Shown here: piece by piece, positions 1 to 9,190 of the stretch
Position numbering within the stretch: the first letter of the stretch is position 1
How the letters are laid out: each line of letters begins with the position of its first letter
Assembly (NCBI RefSeq): GCF_001426525.1
Contig: NZ_LMEW01000034.1
Location: forward strand, 66,697 to 130,696
Origin: Massilia sp. Root133
Lineage (GTDB): Bacteria; Pseudomonadota; Gammaproteobacteria; Burkholderiales; Burkholderiaceae_D
Reading direction: 5' to 3'
Length of the DNA: 64,000 nt
Notes under the pieces: model-generated
The model's database searches: none
Told to the model about the DNA's origin: nothing
Seen by the model: only the letters and a program-made list of their open reading frames with translations
Program-made: the position numbers and the translations under genes

Positions 1-327
1 CCGAAGTTCTTCCTCGGTACCGACTCGGCGCCGCACACGCGCCAGGCGAAGGAATCCGCCTGCGGCTGCGCCGGCATCTTCAACGCCCCGTCCGCGCTGT
101 CGACCTACGCGCAGGTGTTCGAGGAGGAAGGCGCGCTGGACCGCCTGGAGGCGTTCTGTTCGCTCAATGGTCCGGCCTTTTATGGTCTCGCGCCGAATGC
201 CGGCCACGTCACGCTCGTGCGCGCCGGCGAGCGGGTACCGGAGACGATCGATACGGCGGACGGCGGCGTCCTGACGCCATTCCGGGCCGGCGAAACGCTG
301 GACTGGCGCGTCCTGGACGACGCGTAA
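1..327 (+). CDS. pyrC: Dihydroorotase, C-terminal part
   Basis: The reading frame is open from base 1 and ends at the stop at 325-327, so the 5' part lies outside the window. The visible piece starts KFFLGTDSAPHTR, which matches the C-terminal barrel strand of class II (PyrC) dihydroorotases. In that family this segment supplies the metal-site aspartate and the substrate-loop residues (GTDSAPH). It continues with the typical PyrC ending (SLNGPAFYGL). The enzyme cyclises carbamoyl-aspartate to dihydroorotate in cytoplasmic pyrimidine synthesis. The downstream malic enzyme starts 34 bp later and is not obviously related in function. Confidence 0.9.
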   Translation, partial: PKFFLGTDSAPHTRQAKESACGCAGIFNAPSALSTYAQVFEEEGALDRLEAFCSLNGPAFYGLAPNAGHVTLVRAGERVPETIDTADGGVLTPFRAGETLDWRVLDDA

Positions 328-361
328 GCAGCACACCACAACAATTCTTATGGAGACAAAC

Positions 362-1650
<1,289 letters not shown>

Positions 1651-1654
<4 letters not shown>

Positions 1655-2715
1655 ATGCGAAACATCATATCGGAACCCTGTGCCTGCTCGCCGGGGGCGC
1701 CTGGGCGCTGCCGGCGCTGGCACAGGACGGCGCGGTCGTCTACGGGGTCGTCGACACCTTCCTCACCCGCATCGATGCCGAAGGAAAGGCGCCCGCCACC
1801 CGCATCGACGCGAGCGGCGCGGCCGCGAGCCGCCTGGGCGTACGGGGCACGGAAAACCTCGGCAACGGCGTCAAGGCCAACTTCACGCTGGAAGCCGGCC
1901 TCAATTCCAACGACGGCAGCGGCGCGGACACCTACCGCCTGTTCAACCGCCAGGCCTGGGTGGGCCTGTCCACGGGCTGGGGCGAATTCCGCCTGGGCCG
2001 CCAGAATACGCCGCAGTTCTACATGAACGGCAAGTTCGATGCGTTCGGCGGCACGACGCAGGCATCGGGATGGAACAACTTCGCCGGCGCCGCGCTGCGC
2101 GTCGATAACGCGGTCGGCCTGTTCACCGACGTCGCCGGCGTGAAACTCCACCTGCTGTGGGCGCGCGGTGCCCTGGCGGGCGCCCCGCTCCTTCCCGAGG
2201 TGGCCGGCAACCGGAACTGGCACCTCGCGGCGGAATACGAACGCGGCCCGTGGTACCTGGGGATCAACCATGAAGACGTCGCCAATACCGCCTTGCCGTA
2301 CCGGGTCCGGCGCACCGCGCTGGGCACGTCCTGGCGCTTCGGTCCCGCGTGGAAGGCGTTCCTGGCCGTGAACCGGGAGCGCGCGTCCGACCGGTCGATC
2401 GACAGTGCGCTGTACTCGGCATCGGTCCTGCACGACTTCGCGGCCTCCTCGTCGATCGCCGTCGGCTACGCCGCGTTCAGTGATCACCAGTCTGGCCAGG
2501 GCCACGGCAGCGCGCATCAGGCCAGCATCCAGTACCGGTACCGGTTTTCGAAGCGGACCATGGCCTATGTCGGCTACGCACAGCTGGACCAGCAGGGATC
2601 GCGCAACAGCTTCGTCCTCGCCGGCGCGGCGGTGGTGCAGCCCGGCGCCCGGATCACGGCGACGCCGGGCGGCGCCATCACCGGGTGGCAACTCGGCCTG
2701 ACACACGTGTTCTGA
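1651..2715 (+). CDS. Gram-negative porin (betaproteobacterial general porin family)
   Basis: A 354-residue outer-membrane porin. A signal peptide (cut near ALPALAQ) is followed by VVYGVVDTF, the standard first strand of trimeric betaproteobacterial porins. SRLGVRGTENLGNGVKANFTLEAGLN and NRQAWVGLS...FRLGRQ motifs follow, and the protein ends in a C-terminal aromatic residue (LGLTHVF) as needed for BAM insertion. The start overlaps the malic enzyme stop by the ATGA arrangement, so it probably feeds that enzyme with small solutes, perhaps dicarboxylates; that role is inferred only from the coupling. It is clearly a different paralogue from the porin at 21.2 kb. Confidence 0.9.
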
Positions 2716-2747
2716 CGACCGCGCCGGCTGCCGGGGCAATCTGCGCG

Positions 2748-3755
2748 CTATTTCCCCGGCAGCCCGGCGTAGACCATCCTCGTAAACTGCGCGCCATTGA
2801 AGACGAACTGGCCCCAGGTCGCATCGAAGGCCGCCGTCGGCTTCGCCGCGATGATCTCGTCGAGCGATTTGCCCTGCTGTTTCAACGCGGCGACGTTGGC
2901 GCGCACGGTGACCAGCATGTCGCGGAACGCGACCAGGTCCTTGCGGCTGCCGACCGGACCATGGCCGGGCACGACGATCGTACGGTCCGTCGCCCGCTCG
3001 ACCGCCTTGTTCGCCCACTTGATCGCCCCATCGATGCTGCCGCCGTCTTCGTTGTCGATGTACGGGTAGTAGCCGTTCCAGAACGTGTCGCCCAATGCCA
3101 GCACGTCCGCGTCCTTGAAATAGACCCAGAGATCGCCGTCGGTATGGCCCTCGCCGAAATTCTCGACATCGACCTCGCTGCCGTCGACATGGAAGGTTTT
3201 CGCCGTCGTGACGAGCAGCGTCGGACGCGCACCGGGCGGCACCGGATCGAACGTCCAGTTCCAGGCATTGACGTGCGTGGTCTCGGTCAGGTGCTTGTAC
3301 GTGTTGTCGTGTGCGACGATGGTCGCGCCGGCCGCGTGCAGCCACGCATTGCCGTCGGTGTGATCCCAGTGCCAGTGCGTGTTGACCACGTACCTGGCCG
3401 GTGCGGGGCCGAGCCGGTCGAGCGCGCTGGCCAGCTTTTCCTGCGACTTGGAGATACCGGCGTCGACGAGGAATTTGCCCTCCTTTCCCGCGAGGACGGT
3501 GACGTTCCCGCCGGACCCCATCAGCACGGAGACGTTCGCGCGCAGCGGCACGACGACGAGATCGGCATCCGCGCGCCGCAGATAACGGGCGCCCGCCCCG
3601 GTGTGGAAATAGTCGTCGGGCGGCGCGCCCGCGGGGGCGGCCAGGGCCGCCGCGGACGTCATCCACATGCTTGAAGCGAGCGCTGCCGCGAGCACGCATG
3701 CCGACAGCGTCCTGCAATTCCTGCCGGCGCTTCCCCGGCTGATCCATGGTGTCAT
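2748..3755 (-). CDS. Exported metallo-beta-lactamase-fold hydrolase
   Basis: A 335-residue secreted MBL-fold protein. The N-terminal ~40 residues form a long signal peptide ending near ALAAPAG. The zinc motif HxHxDH is intact (THWHWDHTDGN), followed by the later ligands in GEGHTDGD and the VVPGHGPVG segment. This resembles the periplasmic hydrolases often annotated as cyclase or MBL-fold proteins, not a proven beta-lactamase. The start is set by a GAGGAAA ribosome site on the minus strand just upstream of the ATG. It lies downstream of the dehydrogenase/cupin/ALDH operon but is separated by about 140 bp with hairpins, so co-transcription is uncertain. The substrate is unknown. Confidence 0.8.
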   Translation of the reverse strand: MTPWISRGSAGRNCRTLSACVLAAALASSMWMTSAAALAAPAGAPPDDYFHTGAGARYLRRADADLVVVPLRANVSVLMGSGGNVTVLAGKEGKFLVDAGISKSQEKLASALDRLGPAPARYVVNTHWHWDHTDGNAWLHAAGATIVAHDNTYKHLTETTHVNAWNWTFDPVPPGARPTLLVTTAKTFHVDGSEVDVENFGEGHTDGDLWVYFKDADVLALGDTFWNGYYPYIDNEDGGSIDGAIKWANKAVERATDRTIVVPGHGPVGSRKDLVAFRDMLVTVRANVAALKQQGKSLDEIIAAKPTAAFDATWGQFVFNGAQFTRMVYAGLPGK

Positions 3756-3773
3756 TCTGGTTTCCTCGAAATG

Positions 3774-3795
3774 GTGCGCACGACCTCGTGCGCAC
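3774..3795. repeat. Two tandem GTGCGCAC palindromes
   Basis: The self-complementary octamer GTGCGCAC occurs at 3774-3781 and again at 3788-3795, with a 6-bp spacer. They lie 19-40 bp upstream of the ATG of the MBL-fold gene. The pair could be an operator, with copies spaced by 14 bp, or could form a hairpin between copies. No regulator is evident. Confidence 0.4.
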
Positions 3796-3811
3796 ACGGA
3801 ACGATTATGGA

Positions 3812-3831
3812 ATCGGGAGACGAATCCCGAT
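3812..3831 (-). terminator. Hairpin between dehydrogenase and MBL-fold genes
   Basis: ATCGGGA (3812-3818) and TCCCGAT (3825-3831) form a 7-bp stem with a 6-nt loop. It sits after the end of the isopropylmalate-dehydrogenase-like gene and before the MBL-fold gene. No T-run follows on the minus strand, so a role as a terminator is weakly supported; it could be an mRNA-processing stem. Confidence 0.3.
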
Positions 3832-3898
3832 GAGGAAGGTCGGAACGATTCCCGCCAGAATGCACCGGATTTCGGCCAGGGAACCGGTCCGCGCGGCC

Positions 3899-4981
3899 TC
3901 AACCGCGCAGCGCCATGCCGACTTCGGCGGCGACCGCACGGCCGAAGGCGCGGGTGCCCGTCGTGCCGCCGAGGTCGGCCGTCCGGGTCGCGGGGTTGCG
4001 CAGGACGGTATCGACGGCGCGCTCGATCGCGTCGCCCGCCCGCAGGAAAGCCGCGTTGCCGCGGTGTTCCCCCAGCCAGCTCATCAGCATGCCCGCGGAC
4101 AGGATCATCGAGGTCGGATTGGCCTTGTCCAGGCCCTGGATGTCGGGCGCGGAGCCGTGCTGGGCCTGGGCGCAGCACTGGCGGTCGCCCGCCATGACCG
4201 AACCCGCCAGGCCCAGGCTGCCCGACAGTTCGCTCGCCAGGTCGCTGAGGATGTCGCCGTAGAAGTTCTCGGTCACGATGACGTCGAAACGCTCCGGGTT
4301 GCGCACCAGGTGCGCGGTCGAGGCGTCGACCAGCAGGTCGTTCAATGCCACCTCCGGGAAGTCGCGCGCGACGTGGCGGACGGCCTCGAGGAACAGGCCA
4401 TCGGTCATGTGGAAGCTGTTGGCCTTGTGGATGGCGGTCACCTGCTTGCGGCGCTTTTGCGCCAGCTCGAACGCGCGGCGCGCGATCCGCTCGCTGCAAT
4501 GGCGGCTGATCTTGCGGACCGACAGGGCCAGGTCGGGCGTCGGCATCATCTCGCCCCAGCCCAGGTGCATGTTCCGGTCCGGATAAAACCCTTCGGTGGC
4601 TTCGCGCATGATGACGAGGTCCATCGTCTTGCCGGCCTTGAGGTTCGAATCGAGGAAGGTGCGGGTGCGCGCCGGGCGCACGTTGGCGTACAGGTCCAGC
4701 TTGCCGCGGAATGCGGCCGAGACGTTGATGCCGCCTTGCGCGGGTTTCGGATAGTCCGCATGGGAGATCGTGCCGAGCAGGATGCCGTCGTAGGTGCGGG
4801 CGCGCTCGAGCAGGTCGTCGCGCAGGGTGGTGCCGTGTTTTGCCAGACTGGCGAAGCCGATGTCGTCGTGGTCGAAGGCCAGGCCGAGGTCGAACGCGCG
4901 GTTGGCGGCGTCGAGCACCTCGACGGCACTGTTCACGATTTCGGGGCCGATGCCGTCGCCGGGGAGTACGAGAATGCGCAT
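3899..4981 (-). CDS. Isocitrate/isopropylmalate dehydrogenase family enzyme
   Basis: A 360-residue NAD-dependent beta-decarboxylating dehydrogenase. The family start MRILVLPGDGIGPEI is followed by the substrate arginines (LYANVRPAR, IMREATEGFY), the catalytic lysine region (AIHKANSFHMTDG), the metal aspartates (NFYGDILSDLASE) and SLGLAGS. The REATEG form is closer to tartrate, D-malate or homoisocitrate dehydrogenases than to LeuB, and no leu genes are nearby. I therefore infer action on a 2-hydroxyacid such as D-malate or tartrate. It ends an operon with the aldehyde dehydrogenase and cupin genes, with a 20-bp gap to the cupin, divergent from a GntR regulator. Confidence 0.82.
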   Translation of the reverse strand: MRILVLPGDGIGPEIVNSAVEVLDAANRAFDLGLAFDHDDIGFASLAKHGTTLRDDLLERARTYDGILLGTISHADYPKPAQGGINVSAAFRGKLDLYANVRPARTRTFLDSNLKAGKTMDLVIMREATEGFYPDRNMHLGWGEMMPTPDLALSVRKISRHCSERIARRAFELAQKRRKQVTAIHKANSFHMTDGLFLEAVRHVARDFPEVALNDLLVDASTAHLVRNPERFDVIVTENFYGDILSDLASELSGSLGLAGSVMAGDRQCCAQAQHGSAPDIQGLDKANPTSMILSAGMLMSWLGEHRGNAAFLRAGDAIERAVDTVLRNPATRTADLGGTTGTRAFGRAVAAEVGMALRG

Positions 4982-5001
4982 GGTGGGTTCCAGGTGGTCG
5001 G

Positions 5002-5424
5002 TTATCGGTTGGCGTGTTCCAGCGCGACGGGGCGCGTTTCGCCCGTGTCGCGCAGGGTGCGGGTGGCGTCGGGCGATGCGTACGTCCACAGGATCTTCAT
5101 CGGCTGCGTGGCCGACAGGTTGCGGAAACGGTGCACGACGTTGGGCGGGATGAACGTGGTGTCGAGCGGCTGCAGGCGGTACTCGAGGCCGTCGATGTCC
5201 ATGACCGCGTCGCCCTCCAGCAGGACGACGCTCTCTTCGCAGTTGTGGCTGTGGAAGGGAATCGCCGTGCCGGGATCGAACTCCGTGATGCCGGAGATGA
5301 ACGTGGTGGCGCCGAGCGCCGGCGAGACGAGCGACGTGGTACGTGCACCGCCGCCGCGGTCATGGCGCGGCAGCGCGGAGGGACGCAGCAGCCTGGCGTT
5401 CGATGGGGTCTTGATGGGATACAT
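5002..5424 (-). CDS. Small cupin-domain protein
   Basis: A 140-residue single-cupin protein. It has cupin motif 1 (FHSHNCEESVVLLEGDAVMDIDG, with two His and a Glu as likely metal ligands) and motif 2 (PPNVVHRFRN, with the last His ligand). There is no signal peptide. It lies between the aldehyde dehydrogenase (19-bp gap) and the dehydrogenase gene (20-bp gap), so it is co-transcribed with them and is probably a metal-dependent isomerase, a sensor or a small dioxygenase-like enzyme for the same pathway. The exact reaction cannot be stated. Confidence 0.8.
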   Translation of the reverse strand: MYPIKTPSNARLLRPSALPRHDRGGGARTTSLVSPALGATTFISGITEFDPGTAIPFHSHNCEESVVLLEGDAVMDIDGLEYRLQPLDTTFIPPNVVHRFRNLSATQPMKILWTYASPDATRTLRDTGETRPVALEHANR

Positions 5425-5443
5425 GGCGTTCTCTCGAAGTGAA

Positions 5444-6811
5444 TTAGCGGGCAGGACCGATCCAGACGGTCTTGGTGTTGGTGAATTCGCGCGCGCCGGC
5501 GGCGCCCAGCTCGCGTCCGTAGCCGGACTGCTTGATGCCGCCGAACGGCAGGCGCGCGTCCGACACGACCTGGCCGTTGACGAACACGGCGCCCGCCTCG
5601 ATCTGGCGCACGAGCCGGCGCGCCCGGGCGAGGTCGCCGGTCCACAGCGCCGCGGCGAGGCCGAACTCGGTGGCGTTGGCCAGGGCGATGGCCTCGTCCG
5701 CATCCCCGACGCGGAGGATCGCGGCGGCCGGCCCGAACGTTTCTTCGATCGCGGCCGCCATGTCCGGCGTCACGTCGTCGAGGATCGTGGGCTCGTAGTA
5801 ACAGCCGGGGCCCGGACGCGCCGCGCCGCCGGCGAGCAGGCGCGCGCCGGCCGCGAGCGAACGCTGCACCTGGCTGTCCAGGTCGGCGACGAGGCTGGGC
5901 CGCGCCATCGGGCCGATCGTCGTGCGCGGATCGAGCGGATCGCCGACCACCAGTTCGCGAGTATGCGCGACGAACGCGGCGACGAAGGCGTCGGCCACCG
6001 CGTCCTCGACGATGAAGCGCTTCGACGACACGCAGCTCTGGCCGCAGTTGCCGAAGCGCGCCTTGACGGCGGTCCGGGCGGCCGCGGCGACGTCGGCGTC
6101 GGCCAGGACGATGAACGGATCCGAGCCGCCCAGCTCGAGCACCTGCTTCTTCAGCGCGCTGCCGGCCTGCGCGGCCACCTGCTTGCCGACGGCTGTCGAT
6201 CCCGTCAGCGTCACGGCCGCGATGCGCGCATCCGCGATGAGCGCTTTCACGCGGCTCGACGCGATCAGCACTGTGCTCATCAGGCCGGCGGGCACGCCCG
6301 CGTCGACCAGCGCCTGCTGCAGCGCGAGCGCGCACTGCGGCACGTTGTTCGCATGCTTGAGGATGGCGCCATTCCCGGCCACCAGCGCGGGTGCGGCGAA
6401 GCGGATGAACTGCCAGAACGGGTAATTCCACGGCATGACCGCCAGCACCACGCCGAGCGGATCGTATGCGACATAGCTCTCGGCGTTGCTGGCGACCGGC
6501 ATGTCGGCCAGATAGCCGGGACCGTGCTGCGCGTAGTGGTCGCAGGTCCAGGCGCATTTCTCGATCTCGGCTTCCGCTTCGGCCAGCGGCTTGCCCATTT
6601 CGGTGGTGATCAGGCGCGCGTACTCGGCCTTGCGCTCGCGCAGCACCCGCGCGACGGCGGTCAGGACCGCGGCACGGACCTCGATCGGCTGGCGGGCCCA
6701 GCGCTTCTGGGCCGTGACGGCGCCCTGGAGCATGCGTTCCACCTGCGCGTCGGTGTGTTCATCGAATTCGGCGACGACGGTGCCGGTGGCGGGATTGATG
6801 GATGAAATCAT
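5444..6811 (-). CDS. NAD(P)-dependent aldehyde dehydrogenase (succinate-semialdehyde type)
   Basis: A 455-residue aldehyde dehydrogenase. It shows the cofactor site (MPWNYPFWQ, TGSTAVGK), the catalytic Glu near residue 226 (LELGGSDPF) and the nucleophile Cys near residue 260 in NCGQSCVSSKR, an arrangement typical of short bacterial succinate-semialdehyde dehydrogenases of about 455 residues. The start at MISSINPATG matches the family N-terminus; the longer open frame upstream would run into the regulatory inverted repeats. It is the first gene of the ALDH-cupin-dehydrogenase operon and is divergent from the tandem-winged-helix GntR gene, which probably controls it. Confidence 0.88.
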   Translation of the reverse strand: MISSINPATGTVVAEFDEHTDAQVERMLQGAVTAQKRWARQPIEVRAAVLTAVARVLRERKAEYARLITTEMGKPLAEAEAEIEKCAWTCDHYAQHGPGYLADMPVASNAESYVAYDPLGVVLAVMPWNYPFWQFIRFAAPALVAGNGAILKHANNVPQCALALQQALVDAGVPAGLMSTVLIASSRVKALIADARIAAVTLTGSTAVGKQVAAQAGSALKKQVLELGGSDPFIVLADADVAAAARTAVKARFGNCGQSCVSSKRFIVEDAVADAFVAAFVAHTRELVVGDPLDPRTTIGPMARPSLVADLDSQVQRSLAAGARLLAGGAARPGPGCYYEPTILDDVTPDMAAAIEETFGPAAAILRVGDADEAIALANATEFGLAAALWTGDLARARRLVRQIEAGAVFVNGQVVSDARLPFGGIKQSGYGRELGAAGAREFTNTKTVWIGPAR

Positions 6812-6855
6812 GGGGATTCTTTCTGATGGATGAGTTCTTGGCATTTTATGCTCAC

Positions 6856-6880
6856 AAAAAACCAAGTCAAATGGTTTTTT
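6856..6880. promoter_or_regulatory. Interrupted inverted repeat, candidate GntR operator
   Basis: AAAAAACCA (6856-6864) and TGGTTTTTT (6872-6880) are perfect 9-bp arms around a 7-bp spacer, in the 144-bp divergent region between the ALDH operon and the GntR gene. The 25-bp total length resembles the long bipartite sites seen near the second regulator of this type. It is therefore a likely operator, although an A/T hairpin cannot be excluded. Confidence 0.5.
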
Positions 6881-6904
6881 AGGCACTCAGATCCACGATA
6901 AAAA

Positions 6905-6917
6905 TACCATCGTGGTA
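6905..6917. promoter_or_regulatory. Short palindrome TACCA-N3-TGGTA, candidate operator
   Basis: TACCA (6905-6909) and TGGTA (6913-6917) form a perfect dyad with a 3-bp centre, 38 bp upstream of the chosen GntR start. ACCA/TGGT cores are shared with the neighbouring 25-bp inverted repeat and are common in FadR-type GntR operators. Autoregulation by the downstream gene is the likely role. Confidence 0.5.
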
Positions 6918-6955
6918 CTATGATCGATCAAAAACCAGACCATAGGCGACCCTGC

Positions 6956-7840
6956 ATGCCCCGGCGAATTTCCGACACGCTCGTCCTCCAGATCAAGCAA
7001 TACATCGGTGCCGAGCGCCTGCCCGAAGGCACGCGATTGACCGAGCGCGCGCTCTCGGCGCGCTTCCAGGTCTCGCGCTCGCCCGTGCGCGAAGCCCTGC
7101 AGCGCCTCGCCGGCGAGGGCATCCTGGAAGAACAGGCGGACGGCGGCCACGCCGTGGCCCACGCCGGCGCGCTGCTGGCCGGCGAACCGGAGCACAGCTT
7201 CGCGCCGCCGGACCCGGTGGAGCAGGCCTATTTCGCCATTGCCGAGGACCGGCTGGCCGGCAACCTGCCGGAGCGGGTGACGGAGAACGAGTTCGCGCGC
7301 CGCTACGACATCACCCGCGCCCAGCTCGCGGCGGTGCTGCGGCGCATGGCGCAGGAAGGCTGGATCGAACGCCTGCCCGGGCATGGCTGGCGCTTCCGTC
7401 CCGTGCTGACGTCGGCGGACACCTATGACCAGGGCTACCGGTTCCGCATCCTGATCGAGGCGGCGGGCATCCTGGAACCGACGTTCCGAATCAACGAACC
7501 CGCCCTGGCGCGTTGCCGGCAGCAGCAGCGCGAACTGCTCGAGCGCATCCGCGACGTCACGGCGGCGGACATCTTCGATGCCAACACGCTGCTCCACGAG
7601 ACCATCGCCGAGTGTTCCGGCAACGTCTTCATCGTGGACTCGCTGAAGCGGCTGAACAGCCTGCGGCGCCTGATGGAGTACCGCAAATCGTTCGACCGCG
7701 AGGCCGCGGCGCGGCGCTGCCGCGAACATCTGGACCTGATCGACCTGCTGCTGGCGGGCCAGCGCGACGCCGCCGCCGACTTCATCCGCCTGCACCTGCG
7801 CGACGCGGCACGGGAGAAGTCGGCGCGTCAGGCCGCCTAG
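6956..7840 (+). CDS. GntR-family regulator with two winged helices and an FCD-like domain
   Basis: A 294-residue DNA-binding regulator. Residues ~8-62 are a canonical GntR winged helix (LPEGTRLTERALSARFQVSR, SPVREALQRLAGEG). Residues ~78-140 form a second winged-helix-like unit (LPERVTENEFARRY, AVLRRMAQEGWIERLPGHGW). The C-terminal ~150 residues are an all-helical FCD-type effector domain. The same three-part layout recurs in the regulator at 43.97 kb, and the two are paralogues. ATG 6956 is preferred; an ATG at 6920 abuts the TACCA/TGGTA dyad. It is divergent from the ALDH operon, and its stop overlaps that of the convergent MFS gene by a few bases. The effector is unknown, probably an organic acid. 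Confidence 0.85.
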   Translation: MPRRISDTLVLQIKQYIGAERLPEGTRLTERALSARFQVSRSPVREALQRLAGEGILEEQADGGHAVAHAGALLAGEPEHSFAPPDPVEQAYFAIAEDRLAGNLPERVTENEFARRYDITRAQLAAVLRRMAQEGWIERLPGHGWRFRPVLTSADTYDQGYRFRILIEAAGILEPTFRINEPALARCRQQQRELLERIRDVTAADIFDANTLLHETIAECSGNVFIVDSLKRLNSLRRLMEYRKSFDREAAARRCREHLDLIDLLLAGQRDAAADFIRLHLRDAAREKSARQAA

Positions 7841-9168
7841 CCGGCGGCGGCGCGGGCGGCCTCGACGGCCCGGCCCCGCTCGTCGATGCGGATCAAGAGC
7901 GTCATGAGGAAGGCCACGCACACCAGGGCGGCCAGCAGCATCAGGCCGGTCGTCGCGCTGTGCGTGGCGTCCTTGACGTAACCGATGAAGAACGGCCCCA
8001 CGAAGCCGCCCAGATTGCCGATCGAATTGATGACGGCGATCGAGACCGACGCGGATTCGCGCGACAGGAACAGGGTCGGCAACGCCCAGAACGGCGACTT
8101 GAACGCGTACAGGCCGGCCAGGGCAAGGCTGATCATCGCGATCGCCGCCACCGGATCGGCGACCAGCCCCGTCGCCAGCATCGCGCACGCCGCCACGCCG
8201 AGCGGGAGCGCGGCATGCAGGCGCCGCTCGGCGCGCCGGTCGGAACGGCGCGACCAGGCGATCATGACGATCGTGGCGAACAGATATGGGATCATCGCGA
8301 TCAGCCCGATCTCCGTATGCGTCAGCCTGGACGAGAACGACTTGATAATCTGCGGCATCCAGTAACCCGTGCCGAGGCTGCCGCACTGGTACACGAAGTA
8401 GATGAACGACAGGTACAGCACGCGCGGATTGCCGAGCGTCTGGCGCAGGCCGAGGTGGCCCGCCGCCGGCCGGGCCTTGCGGTCCTTGTCCTGCTCGGAC
8501 AGCAGCCAGCGCTTCTCGGCCTGCGTCAGCCAACCGGCGTCCTGCGGGCGGTCGGGCAGGTACAACAGGCACACGATGCCGCCGATCACCGCGGGCGCGG
8601 CCTCCATCATCAGCATCCAGCGCCAGCCGCTCAAGCCCAGCCAGCCGACGTTGTCCATGATCCAGGTGCTGAGCGGCGCACCGATGATGTACGACACCGG
8701 GATCGCCGCCGTGAACAGCGCGACGGTCGTCGCCAGCTCCTTCTGGCGGAACCAGTAGGTGAGATAGACGATGATCCCCGGGAAGAAACCTGCTTCGGCG
8801 ACGCCCAGCAGGAAGCGCAGCACGTAGAGCTGGGTGGCGTTCTGCACGAAGCCGCAGGCGAACGAGATGGCGCCCCAGGTCAGCAGGATCCGCGCGATCC
8901 AGACGCGGGCGCCGAAGCGGTTCAGCGCGATGTTGCTGGGCACTTCGAACGCAAAATACCCGATGAAGAAAATCCCCGAGATCAGGCCGAAGGCTTCGCT
9001 GGACAGGGCGAGTTCCCTGTTCATCTGCAGGGCCGCGTAGCCGATGTTGGCGCGGTCGAGGTAAGAGATCACGTACAGGATGAACACGAACGGAATGATT
9101 CGCCACGTGATCTTGTGCACGAGCGCGCGCTCGTCGATGAACGCGCCGGTGGTGGTGGTGTCGGACAT
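7837..9168 (-). CDS. MFS transporter, anion:cation symporter (ACS) type
   Basis: A 443-residue inner-membrane carrier with about 12 hydrophobic segments. The ACS signature region near the N-terminus (FVILYVISYLDRANIGYAAL-like) and the segment after TM4 (RFLLGVAEAGFFPGIIVYLTYWF) are those of the tartrate, phthalate and hexuronate permeases. This family imports organic anions with protons. It follows the lactonase gene by 22 bp and should be in one operon with it, under the 26-bp motif at 10459-10484. Given the adjacent aconitase, a di- or tricarboxylate is a reasonable cargo, but this is an inference. Confidence 0.88.
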   Translation of the reverse strand: MSDTTTTGAFIDERALVHKITWRIIPFVFILYVISYLDRANIGYAALQMNRELALSSEAFGLISGIFFIGYFAFEVPSNIALNRFGARVWIARILLTWGAISFACGFVQNATQLYVLRFLLGVAEAGFFPGIIVYLTYWFRQKELATTVALFTAAIPVSYIIGAPLSTWIMDNVGWLGLSGWRWMLMMEAAPAVIGGIVCLLYLPDRPQDAGWLTQAEKRWLLSEQDKDRKARPAAGHLGLRQTLGNPRVLYLSFIYFVYQCGSLGTGYWMPQIIKSFSSRLTHTEIGLIAMIPYLFATIVMIAWSRRSDRRAERRLHAALPLGVAACAMLATGLVADPVAAIAMISLALAGLYAFKSPFWALPTLFLSRESASVSIAVINSIGNLGGFVGPFFIGYVKDATHSATTGLMLLAALVCVAFLMTLLIRIDERGRAVEAARAAAG

Positions 9169-9190
9169 GGTGCGGCCCCTTTGGGAACAG

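Noticed and set aside
3899..4981. LeuB (3-isopropylmalate dehydrogenase for leucine synthesis)
   Set aside because: No leu genes are adjacent, the REATEG signature differs from the LeuB form, and the operon contains ALDH and cupin genes.
6920..6955. ATG 6920 as the start of the first tandem-winged-helix regulator
   Set aside because: It lies directly beside the TACCA/TGGTA dyad with no ribosome site. ATG 6956 gives the normal family N-terminus.
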